From positions 1-5,861 of the forward strand of contig JAPYWT010000175.1 in NCBI GenBank assembly GCA_028276215.1: DNA of 5,861 nt. Direction: 5' to 3'. Position 1 is the stretch's first letter. Every line of letters begins with the position of its first letter. The position numbers and the translations under genes were made by a program. The notes beneath the pieces were generated by a model. That model made no database searches, was not told where the DNA came from, and saw only the letters and a program-made list of their open reading frames with translations. This document shows positions 1 to 5,765 of the stretch, in pieces. This DNA is from Thermoflexus sp. Its GTDB lineage: Bacteria; Chloroflexota; Anaerolineae; B4-G1; DUEL01.

Positions 1-1
1 C

Positions 2-862
2 TTCCGGGCGCGCGGCGACAGCCCCTTCAAGCGGCTGATGATTCACCTGCTCCTGATCATCGCCAGCATCATCTCCGTCTACCCGGTCCTGCGCGTGGTG
101 ACCATCTCCCTGCGCCCCAACGATACGCTCCTGACCACCAGCCTGCGCATCATCCCGGAGAACGCCACTCTGGACAACTACCGGGAAGTCCTTTTCGGCG
201 CGCCGGAGAAGAACCGGAAGTCCGATTTCTTCCTCTGGCTCTGGAACTCCTTCTCCGTGGTCATGGTCACTTCCCTCATCAGCGTCGCGCTGGCGGCGGT
301 GAGCGCCTACGCCTTCTCCCGCTTCCGCTTCAGGGGACGGTCCGCCGGCCTGGTCTTTCTCTTCACCACCCAGATGATTCCGGCGGGCATGCTGCTGCTT
401 CCGCTCTACATCATGCTGGCGAAACTGAAAATGATCAACTCCTCCCTGGGGTTGATCATCGCCTACTCCGTCTCCTCCGTCCCGCTGACCATCTGGATGC
501 TGAAGGGGTACTACGACACCATCCCGGTGGACCTGGAAGAAGCGGCGCTGATTGACGGCGCCTCCCGGATGATGACCTTCACCCGCATCATCCTGCCGCT
601 CTCCAGCCCCTCCCTGGCGATTGCCTTCCTGTTCAGTTTCATGGGCGGCTGGAGCGAGTACCTGGTGGCGCGGGTGGTGCTTCAGAAGAACGATCTCTTC
701 ACTTGGCCCCTGGGCATCTGGACCTACGCCCAGCAGTTTACCGTCTCCTGGGGCAAGTTTGCCGCCGCATCGGTGCTCATCGCCATCCCGGTCATGGCTC
801 TCTTCCTGTACTCGTCCAAGTGGCTCATCTCCGGCCTGACCCTGGGTTCAGTGAAGGGATAG
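2..862 (+). CDS. Carbohydrate ABC transporter permease, MalG type (5' end outside window)
   Basis: Inner-membrane subunit of a binding-protein-dependent sugar importer (BPD_transp_1 family). The frame is open to the window edge, and 12 codons precede the first ATG at 38, so the real start is probably upstream. Numbering from that ATG, hydrophobic segments lie near residues 4-22, 72-93, 104-127, 137-155, 192-212 and 243-268, the six-helix plan of the family. The cytoplasmic EAA loop that docks on the ATPase is clear at 168-187: E168-A169-A170, G174, then I185-L186-P187. The visible part (286 residues) is close to the usual MalG length (about 280-300), so little is missing. The gene ends 59 bases before the GH57 lipoprotein gene on the same strand, which fits a maltose or maltodextrin operon. 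Family assignment is firm; the exact sugar is inferred only from the neighbour. Confidence 0.93.
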   Translation, partial: FRARGDSPFKRLMIHLLLIIASIISVYPVLRVVTISLRPNDTLLTTSLRIIPENATLDNYREVLFGAPEKNRKSDFFLWLWNSFSVVMVTSLISVALAAVSAYAFSRFRFRGRSAGLVFLFTTQMIPAGMLLLPLYIMLAKLKMINSSLGLIIAYSVSSVPLTIWMLKGYYDTIPVDLEEAALIDGASRMMTFTRIILPLSSPSLAIAFLFSFMGGWSEYLVARVVLQKNDLFTWPLGIWTYAQQFTVSWGKFAAASVLIAIPVMALFLYSSKWLISGLTLGSVKG

Positions 863-867
863 AGAAC

Positions 868-900
868 GCGGGTTGCGGCGGCCTGGCCGCCGCAACCCGC
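868..900 (+). repeat. Intergenic 14-bp perfect hairpin between permease and GH57 gene
   Basis: Positions 868-881 are the exact reverse complement of 887-900, leaving a 5-base loop (882-886). It begins 5 bases after the permease stop and ends 10 bases before the ribosome binding site of the next gene. No T-run follows, so it is not a canonical terminator. It could protect the 3' end of the permease message, lower downstream expression, or simply be a palindromic repeat. Its inner core (873-895) recurs in the terminator after the GH57 gene. Confidence 0.85.
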
Positions 901-910
901 CTGCACAGTA

Positions 911-916
911 AAGGAG
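911..916 (+). promoter_or_regulatory. Ribosome binding site of the GH57 lipoprotein gene
   Basis: AAGGAG lies 5 bases before the ATG at 922. It decides the start. The same frame is open upstream to 703, but that extension overlaps the permease gene and would bury the signal peptide, whereas the ATG at 922 begins a textbook lipoprotein signal sequence. Confidence 0.9.
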
Positions 917-921
917 TTCCG

Positions 922-3900
922 ATGAACCGCACACTGGTTTCAGCGATTGGCATGCTGACCCTGCTATCTACCCTTCTGGCCGCCTGCGGCGCGCCGGCCG
1001 CGTCGCCGACAACCCCGCCCCCACCCACCGAGGCCATCCCCACGCCCACTGCCGCGCCGCCGACGGAAGAGGTCCTCTACCTCAACCTGATGTGGCACCA
1101 GCACCAGCCCCTCTACTACAAGGACGCCGACGGCGTCTACACCCGCCCCTGGGTGCGCGTCCACGCCACCAAGGACTACTACGACATGGCCGCCACGGTG
1201 GCCCGGTACCCGAACGTCCACGTCACCTTCAACCTCACCCCGGTCCTCCTCCGCCAACTGGACGACTTCGTCCAGAACGGCGCCAGGGACCGGTACTGGG
1301 TGCTGGCGGAGAAACCCGCCGCGGAGTTGACCACCGAGGAGAAAGAGTTCATCCTCCGCCGCTTCTTTGACGCCAACTGGGACCACATCATCCGGCGCTA
1401 CCCCGGCTACAGGGCGCTGCTGGATAAACGGGGCGGCACCGACGACGAGGCCATCGCCCGCGCGCTGGAGACCTTCACCGAGCAGGATTTCCGCGACCTC
1501 CAGGTCTGGTTCAACCTGGCCTGGATAGACCCCGACGAACTGGCGAAGGAGCCCCTGCGGAGCCTGGTCGCCAAAGACCACGGCTTCTCGGAAGAGGATA
1601 AGGTCGTCCTCTTCAACGAAGTCCGCCGCATTCTGGCCCAGGTCATCCCCATCCACCGGGAACTCCAGGAGAAGGGCCAGATAGAGGTCACCACCACCCC
1701 CTACGCGCACCCCATCCTGCCCCTCATCTACGACACGAATCTGGCCCTGGTGGGTAACCCCGGCGCGGAGATGCCGCAGCGCTTCTCCTACCCCAACGAC
1801 GCCATCGCCCACCTGAAGCGCAGTGTGGAAATCTACGAAGCGCACTTCGGGCAGAAGCCCCGCGGTCTCTGGCCCGGTGAGGGGGCCGTCGCCCAGGAGA
1901 TTGTCCCCCTGGTGGCGAAGGCCGGATACCAGTGGATGGCCACCGGCGAGCCGGTACTGGCCCAGTCCCTGGGCATCGGCGATTTCACCCGGGACTTCAA
2001 AGAGACGGTGCAGGAAGCGGATGCCCTCTACCGGCCCTACTACGTCGGCCAGGGCGACCAGCGCGTTGCCGTCTTCTTCCGGGACTGGACCCTCTCGGAC
2101 AAAATCGGCTTCACCTACTCCGGCATGCCCGGCGAGAAGGCCGCGCAGGACCTGATGAACCGGCTGGAGAACATCCGTGCCCGTCTCAAAGAACAAGGAG
2201 CCCCGGGCCCCCACATCGTCAGCATCATCCTGGACGGCGAGAACGCCTGGGAGTACTACGACAACGACGGCAAGGAGTTCCTCCACACCCTGTACCGTCT
2301 CCTCTCCGAGAGCCAGACGATCAAGACGGTGACGCCGTCCGAGTACCTGGCGATGTTTCCGGAGCAGCGGACGCTGGAGCACCTCTTCCCCGGCGCCTGG
2401 TTCAGCGCCAACTACGACACCTGGATTGGCGAGCCGGAAGAGCGGCAGGCCTGGAACTACCTGGTCCAGACCCGGTACGACCTCTCCAAGTACGACATCT
2501 CCAGGACCCGCAGCGCCCCTCCCGAGGCCATCGCTCAGGCCCTGGACTACATGTACCTGGCCGAGGGCTCGGACTGGTTCTGGTGGTACGGCGCGGATCA
2601 GGACTCCGGGCAGGACGAGTACTTTGACGAGGGCTTCCGGGCCCTGCTGAAGAAAGTGTACGAGTCGCTGGGGGAGCCGGTGCCGGCCTTTGTGGACGTC
2701 CCCATCATCCCCAGGAAGCCGGTCCGGGCCGACCAGGAAGTGCAGGGCCTCTCCACGCCCACGGTGGACGGGCGCGTCGGGCCGGGGGAGTGGGACGGCG
2801 CGGCCCTCTACAGGGGCGGTGCTCAGGCCACCGGGGCCGACCTGGCCTACGCCTTTGACGCCCGGAACCTCTACGTCCGGCTGACCTTCCGGCAGCCCCT
2901 GCCCGCCGGAGCGCGCATCGGGATGTATCTGGTCTCCCCGCGCGCGGCCGAAGTTTCCCCCTTCGCCCGCGCGGCAGAGGGCGAGACCCCTCTGCTGACC
3001 GGCATCGCCGCCACCCACCTCTTTGAGTGGGACGGGCAGGTGCTGACCGCCTACGAGGTCTCCCGATCCCAGTGGCGGGCCGTCGGGCCGGTGGGCGAGG
3101 CCGCGATGGGCGCCGACGCCTTTGAGGCCGCCATCCCCTGGGATGCCATCGGCGACCTGGAGCCCGGGGACGACCTGCGGCTGGTGGTGGTTCTGGCCCC
3201 CTCCGGCCTGATGCTCCCCGTCGGCGGGCCCGCGCAGGTCGTTCTGCCCGACCTGGGCCGCTACACGACGGTCCTGCAGGTGGAGGACCCGGAGGGGGAC
3301 GACCACGGCCCCGGCCCCTACACCTACCCCACCGACGGTGTGTTCAAGCCCCAGGTCTTTGACCTGAAGTCCTTCACCGTCGCCTACGACGAGAAGAACC
3401 TGGTCTTCAAGTTCGCCTTCTACGGCCCGATTCCCAACCCGTGGGGCTCCCCCAACAATCTGGCCCTCCAGACGCTGGACGTCTATGTGGACAAGGACCC
3501 CGGCGCCGGGACGGGCGCGCGATTGCTCCTGCCCGGGCGGAACGCCGCGCTGGAGGCGGGCAACGGCTGGGAGGTGGCGGTCTGGGCGGAGGGGTGGACG
3601 CCGCAGATTCTGGCGCCGGACCCGCAGAGCGGCGCGCCGAAGCAGGTGACGGGGGTTTCCTACAAAATCATCGTGGACCCGGCGGCGCGGACGGTGACGC
3701 TGCGGGTGCCGCGGGAGGCCTTCGGCGAGGGGGACCCGGCGACGTGGGGCTACGTCGCGGCGGTGCTCAGCCAGGAGGGCTTTCCCTCCACGGGCGTCTG
3801 GCGGGTGCGGGACGTGCTGGCGCAGGCCCAGCAGTGGCGCTTCGGCGGCGGCCCGGACGACACCAACCACACCCGCATCATAGACCTGGCCTGGGCGGGG

Positions 3901-4008
3901 ACGCCCACCCAGGAGGAGATTCTCTCCCGGTATCCGTCCAGCAAGGCGGACATCGCCACCCTGGGCCCGGACGACTTCCCGCAGATTCCGCTTCTGCGGG
4001 CCCAATAA
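922..4008 (+). CDS. Secreted GH57 family alpha-glucan-active lipoprotein with C-terminal glucodextranase-type (DOMON-like) modules
   Basis: A 1028-residue exported enzyme. Residues 1-22 form a lipoprotein signal peptide with lipobox L19-A-A-C22, so Cys22 should be lipidated; a Pro/Thr/Ala-rich linker runs to about 50. The GH57 domain spans about 51-595 and shows all five family regions: HQHQP (59-63), GQIEVT (252-257), WPGEGA (317-322; E320 aligns with the nucleophile), LDGENAW (437-443; D438 aligns with the acid/base) and GSDWFWWYG (549-557). Residues about 605-775 look like a beta-sandwich carbohydrate-binding module (VDGRVGPGEWDG near the start, then short Tyr/Val-rich strands). Residues about 780-985 resemble the glucodextranase C-terminal DOMON-like domain (VEDPEGDDHGPGPYTYP, 787-803). 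GH57 enzymes cleave or transfer alpha-1,4 or alpha-1,6 glucans with retention; which reaction occurs here cannot be read from sequence. Gene context suggests glucan breakdown at the cell surface feeding the upstream importer. Codon use shifts to G-ending codons after about 3500. Confidence 0.93.
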   Translation: MNRTLVSAIGMLTLLSTLLAACGAPAASPTTPPPPTEAIPTPTAAPPTEEVLYLNLMWHQHQPLYYKDADGVYTRPWVRVHATKDYYDMAATVARYPNVHVTFNLTPVLLRQLDDFVQNGARDRYWVLAEKPAAELTTEEKEFILRRFFDANWDHIIRRYPGYRALLDKRGGTDDEAIARALETFTEQDFRDLQVWFNLAWIDPDELAKEPLRSLVAKDHGFSEEDKVVLFNEVRRILAQVIPIHRELQEKGQIEVTTTPYAHPILPLIYDTNLALVGNPGAEMPQRFSYPNDAIAHLKRSVEIYEAHFGQKPRGLWPGEGAVAQEIVPLVAKAGYQWMATGEPVLAQSLGIGDFTRDFKETVQEADALYRPYYVGQGDQRVAVFFRDWTLSDKIGFTYSGMPGEKAAQDLMNRLENIRARLKEQGAPGPHIVSIILDGENAWEYYDNDGKEFLHTLYRLLSESQTIKTVTPSEYLAMFPEQRTLEHLFPGAWFSANYDTWIGEPEERQAWNYLVQTRYDLSKYDISRTRSAPPEAIAQALDYMYLAEGSDWFWWYGADQDSGQDEYFDEGFRALLKKVYESLGEPVPAFVDVPIIPRKPVRADQEVQGLSTPTVDGRVGPGEWDGAALYRGGAQATGADLAYAFDARNLYVRLTFRQPLPAGARIGMYLVSPRAAEVSPFARAAEGETPLLTGIAATHLFEWDGQVLTAYEVSRSQWRAVGPVGEAAMGADAFEAAIPWDAIGDLEPGDDLRLVVVLAPSGLMLPVGGPAQVVLPDLGRYTTVLQVEDPEGDDHGPGPYTYPTDGVFKPQVFDLKSFTVAYDEKNLVFKFAFYGPIPNPWGSPNNLALQTLDVYVDKDPGAGTGARLLLPGRNAALEAGNGWEVAVWAEGWTPQILAPDPQSGAPKQVTGVSYKIIVDPAARTVTLRVPREAFGEGDPATWGYVAAVLSQEGFPSTGVWRVRDVLAQAQQWRFGGGPDDTNHTRIIDLAWAGTPTQEEILSRYPSSKADIATLGPDDFPQIPLLRAQ

Positions 4009-4026
4009 ACTCTGGGCAGGGGGATA

Positions 4027-4073
4027 GGGGGATTTTGCGGCGGCCGAAGGCCGCCGCAAAATCCCCCTTTTTT
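4027..4073 (+). terminator. Strong intrinsic terminator after the GH57 gene
   Basis: Positions 4027-4045 pair perfectly with 4049-4067 (19 bp, loop GAA at 4046-4048), followed by six T (4068-4073). It starts 18 bases after the GH57 stop. On the minus strand the same stem is capped by C(UUCG)G, a very stable RNA tetraloop, but no T-run follows in that direction, so activity for the convergent gene is possible but less clear. The T-run also supplies part of the tlyA stop codon (4072-4074). GGGATA at 4021-4026 could pair with TATCCC at 4073-4078, lengthening the structure. Confidence 0.93.
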
Positions 4074-4800
4074 ATCCCCAACTCCACCACCCCAGAAACT
4101 CCCGGTTCCCCGCCGGCCCCAGGAGCGGGGAGACCATCAGCCCCCGCAGGGTCAGGCCCAGGTCGGCGGCGGCCCGGACCACCTCCACCAGCACGCGCCG
4201 GTGGACGGCAAGGTCCCGCACCACCCCGCCCCTGCCCACATCCCGCCGTCCGGCCTCAAACTGGGGCTTGACCAGCGCGATGACCTGCCCATGAGGGTGC
4301 AGCCATCCCACCGCCCGGGGCAGGATGAGCCGCAGTGAGATGAAGGAGACGTCCACCGTCACCAGGTGGACCGGTTCCGGCAACCCCTCCAGGTAGCGGG
4401 CGTTGGTGCGCTCCATCACCACCACGCGCGGGTCGTTGCGCAGACGCCAGTCCAGTTGTCCGTATCCCACGTCTATGGCGTAGACCCGGGCGGCGCCGCG
4501 CTGGAGGAGGCAATCGGTGAAGCCGCCGGTGGACGCGCCCACGTCGGCCGCCACCCATCCCCGCACATCCACCCCGAAGCCGATGAGCGCGGCCTCCAGT
4601 TTCTCCCCGCCCCGGCTGACAAAGCGTGGCCGCGCGGTCAGCGCGACCGGGGCGTCGGGGGATACCAGCGCCCCGGGCTGGTCCACCACCTGGTCGGCGA
4701 CGCGCACCTGGCCCGCGCGGATCCACCGCTGGGCCTCAGTGCGGCTTTCCGCCAGCCCCCGCTCCACCAGCAACCGGTCCAGTCGGATGCGCGGTTTCAT
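4072..4800 (-). CDS. tlyA: TlyA family rRNA (cytidine-2'-O)-methyltransferase
   Basis: A 242-residue cytoplasmic enzyme that transfers a methyl group from S-adenosylmethionine to the 2'-O of ribose in rRNA. Residues about 4-60 form an S4 RNA-binding domain (IRLDRLLVERGLAESRTEA). The FtsJ-like Rossmann domain follows, with the SAM-binding loop DVGASTGGFTD at 86-96. The catalytic tetrad K67 (SRGGEKLE), D150 (VDVSFISLR), K178 (LVKPQFE) and E234 (NREFL) is complete and spaced as in Mycobacterium tuberculosis TlyA (K69, D154, K182, E238). The protein is shorter than the mycobacterial one (268), which fits the shorter TlyA type that modifies 23S C1920 rather than both 23S C1920 and 16S C1409; that subtype is an inference. 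Start: ATG with AGGAG 5 bases upstream. It is convergent with the GH57 gene. Some homologues are labelled haemolysins, which should not be taken literally. Confidence 0.95.
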   Translation of the reverse strand: MKPRIRLDRLLVERGLAESRTEAQRWIRAGQVRVADQVVDQPGALVSPDAPVALTARPRFVSRGGEKLEAALIGFGVDVRGWVAADVGASTGGFTDCLLQRGAARVYAIDVGYGQLDWRLRNDPRVVVMERTNARYLEGLPEPVHLVTVDVSFISLRLILPRAVGWLHPHGQVIALVKPQFEAGRRDVGRGGVVRDLAVHRRVLVEVVRAAADLGLTLRGLMVSPLLGPAGNREFLGWWSWG

Positions 4801-4805
4801 TTTGG

Positions 4806-4850
4806 CTCCTGGGCACGAGTAAGGATACCCAAGAATGCCCGGATTGGCAA
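4806..4850 (-). promoter_or_regulatory. Sigma-70-type promoter and ribosome binding site of tlyA
   Basis: Read on the minus strand: TTGCCA (-35, 4850-4845), a 17-base spacer, TATCCT (-10, 4827-4822), then AGGAG (4810-4806) and ATG at 4800. Five of six and four of six bases match the consensus boxes at ideal spacing. The predicted start of transcription (about 4815) leaves a leader of only about 15 bases, just enough for the ribosome site. A 7-bp inverted repeat (4840-4846 with 4854-4860) overlaps the -35 box. Confidence 0.6.
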
Positions 4851-4860
4851 GAGCAATCCG
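4840..4860. repeat. 7-bp inverted repeat over the tlyA -35 box
   Basis: CGGATTG (4840-4846) and CAATCCG (4854-4860) are perfect reverse complements separated by 7 bases. The two arms are centred 14 bases apart. The spacing and position over the -35 element would suit a repressor operator, but a chance short repeat is equally possible. Confidence 0.35.
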
Positions 4861-4962
4861 CCCGACGGTGTCGCATCAGGCGGAAAATTCTGGCGTTGGC
4901 CGGAAAAGGCTGTGCCTTTCGGGTGTGTCCCAGTTTTGTCGGGCTGGGCTGCTGGCCTTTTC

Positions 4963-4984
4963 GCCTGGCCGTAAACGGCCAGGC
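4963..4984. repeat. Left 10-bp hairpin of the nested element
   Basis: GCCTGGCCGT (4963-4972) pairs perfectly with 4975-4984 around AA. Compared with its partner at 5110-5131 read on the other strand, positions 4 and 19 are T and A rather than A and T, so the base pair is flipped but kept. Confidence 0.8.
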
Positions 4985-5040
4985 TCAGGCAAGGATGAGG
5001 CGCTAAAGCGCCCTCTCCACCTGGGCAACCCATGTTCCGT

Positions 5041-5072
5041 TTGTAGGACAACTGCAAGCAGTTGTCCTACAA
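5041..5072. repeat. Central 32-bp palindrome of the nested element
   Basis: TTGTAGGACAACTGC (5041-5055) is the exact reverse complement of 5058-5072, with AA between the arms. This is the strongest palindrome in the non-coding region and lies at the centre of the larger inverted repeat. It could extrude as a cruciform or fold as an RNA hairpin from either strand. Confidence 0.85.
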
Positions 5073-5109
5073 CCGGGAGAGGGCGCTTCCAGTGCCCTAT
5101 GCAGCCTCA

Positions 5110-5131
5110 GCCAGGCCGTTTACGGCCTGGC
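5110..5131. repeat. Right 10-bp hairpin of the nested element
   Basis: GCCAGGCCGT (5110-5119) pairs perfectly with 5122-5131 around TT. It is the inverted counterpart of the hairpin at 4963-4984 and differs from it by one swapped base pair, so both stay perfectly paired. Confidence 0.8.
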
Positions 5132-5249
5132 CCACCGGGCTCCGACGATATTGGGAGACACCCGTGACCAAGCCTCTCCTGGGGCTGGAACGGCAGTGGG
5201 TGTTTGCGCCGGAGTAACTATTCAGACTTCCTCACCCCACCCCCGCCGC

Positions 5250-5278
5250 CCTCGGGCCGAAGGCCCTTCGGGCCGAGG
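5250..5278. repeat. GC-rich palindrome inside the MITE-like element
   Basis: Positions 5250-5263 pair with 5265-5278 at 13 of 14 places (only 5256/5272 fails). The sequence also holds the direct repeat CGGGCCGA-type units, so several alternative folds exist. Confidence 0.7.
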
Positions 5279-5300
5279 CCTGTGGCGGCACCTCTTCCCC

Positions 5301-5323
5301 TCTCCTGAACTTCGTTCAGGAGA
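5301..5323. repeat. 10-bp hairpin inside the MITE-like element
   Basis: TCTCCTGAAC (5301-5310) pairs perfectly with 5314-5323 around TTC. Pyrimidine-rich and purine-rich flanks extend the pairing imperfectly on both sides. No T-run follows on either strand, so it is not read as a terminator. Confidence 0.8.
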
Positions 5324-5633
5324 GAGGAGGGGGTAGCGGCGAAGCCGGTGGGGGAGGGGTGAGGCTGAACAGTTACGCGCCGAAGAGCATCTGGCGGCTG
5401 CCGGAGTTAGCCCTGCTGTCGGCGAACATCTTGCTCTACCTGGCGGCGGTGTTACCGCTGGTGCCGACCGGCTTCTGGGATCGGCAGCCCCAACGGAGCC
5501 CGGGACGGCTGCGGCGGGTGCTGGCCCAGGGGGATTTCCCCTGCCTGTAGCAGGCAAAGTTAGCGGAAACTAAAAGATAGGGGGTTCACGACTTTTCCGT
5601 GTCCCTGGTCTGAGCGGATGCTCTGCAGGATTC

Positions 5634-5718
5634 GCCGTCAGCAGTCAGCCGGTAGCCGTCAGCAGGAAAACTCCCCCTTGCCCGGCCAACTCACGGCTGA
5701 CGGCTGTCGGCTAACGGC
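5634..5718. repeat. GCCGTCAGC direct and inverted repeat cluster
   Basis: GCCGTCAGCAG occurs exactly at 5634-5644 and 5655-5665, 21 bases apart. AGCCGTCAGC (5654-5663) is the perfect inverse of 5696-5705, and matching continues outward in blocks to 5714-5718. The cluster could fold with a loop of 32 bases. It reads as a dispersed palindromic repeat rather than an operator. Confidence 0.65.
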
Positions 5719-5765
5719 TTATCTTGTATCCTCGGCTGGTCACCTGACACTTTTGATCGGGCAGT

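Larger units (their letters stand above)
4920..5164. repeat. 245-bp nested palindromic element upstream of tlyA
   Basis: The whole stretch is an imperfect inverted repeat. The outer 24 bases (4920-4943) match the reverse complement of 5141-5164 at 19 positions. Further in, a 22-base hairpin (4963-4984) faces a matching hairpin (5110-5131). A perfect 13-bp pairing joins 5006-5018 with 5076-5088, and a 32-base palindrome (5041-5072) sits near the centre. The left arm carries an extra 22 bases (5019-5040). No open frame in it resembles a protein. The architecture suggests a repetitive palindromic or MITE-like element, or a structured RNA. I see no target-site duplication at its ends. Confidence 0.7.
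5214..5376. mobile_element. MITE-like element with terminal inverted repeats and target duplication
   Basis: The ends GTAACTATTCAG (5214-5225) and CTGAACAGTTAC (5365-5376) are inverted repeats matching at 11 of 12 positions. A second matching block follows (5230-5238 with 5356-5364, 9 bp). Flanks GCGCCGGA (5206-5213) and GCGCCGAA (5377-5384) match at 7 of 8 positions, as expected of an aged target-site duplication. Inside are two hairpins: 5250-5278 (13 of 14 pairs) and 5301-5323 (10 perfect pairs around TTC). There is no transposase frame, so it would be non-autonomous and moved in trans. Its parent element is not visible. Confidence 0.6.
5164..5550 (+). pseudogene. Small membrane-protein frame apparently split by the 5214-5376 element
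   Basis: A GTG at 5164, six bases after GGGAG (5153-5157), opens 17 codons (VTKPLLGLERQWVFAPE) and stops at 5215-5217, where the inserted element begins. Beyond the element the frame resumes with APKSIWRLPELALLSANI and runs to a TAG at 5548. Dropping the element and one copy of the flanking duplication joins the halves in frame into 71 residues. The join includes a strongly hydrophobic stretch (LALLSANILLYLAAVLPLV), predicted to cross the membrane, and a basic tail. Third positions are GC-rich as in the real genes here. I recognise no family. Alternatively, the downstream part is a short gene starting at the GTG at 5359 inside the element, or the whole frame is chance. The protein may itself be the remnant of a longer gene. 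Confidence 0.35.

Noticed and set aside
703..921. Upstream extension of the GH57 frame to an ATG at 703
   Set aside because: It overlaps the permease gene, reads through the intergenic hairpin and would place the lipoprotein signal peptide internally. The ATG at 922 has a strong ribosome site.
964..4059. Very long open frame on the minus strand across the GH57 gene
   Set aside because: It is antisense to a gene with full catalytic motifs, signal peptide and ribosome site. Its translation is Gly/Arg/Val/Pro-rich with no fold or motif, typical of mirror frames in GC-rich coding DNA.
4881..4919. CGGAAAA repeated 20 bases apart and a 6-bp hairpin at 4905-4919
   Set aside because: Too short to separate from chance, and not clearly part of the neighbouring 245-bp element.
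4366..4974. Plus-strand frames opposite tlyA and continuing past its start
   Set aside because: They are shadows of tlyA, whose catalytic residues are all present on the minus strand, then continue into repeat DNA.
4797..5057. 86-codon minus-strand frame overlapping the tlyA start by four bases
   Set aside because: It looks like translational coupling, but it runs through the tlyA promoter and half of the palindromic element, and the predicted protein shows no motif or domain.
5527..5556. Hairpins around the end of the small frame (5527-5532 with 5538-5543; 5542-5547 with 5551-5556, loop TAG)
   Set aside because: The stems are 6 bp, overlap each other and lack a following T-run, so they do not support a terminator.
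5222..5557. 111-codon minus-strand frame across the MITE-like element
   Set aside because: It covers the element's palindromes and is Pro/Arg/Ser-rich low-complexity sequence. Inverted-repeat DNA with few stop codons explains it.
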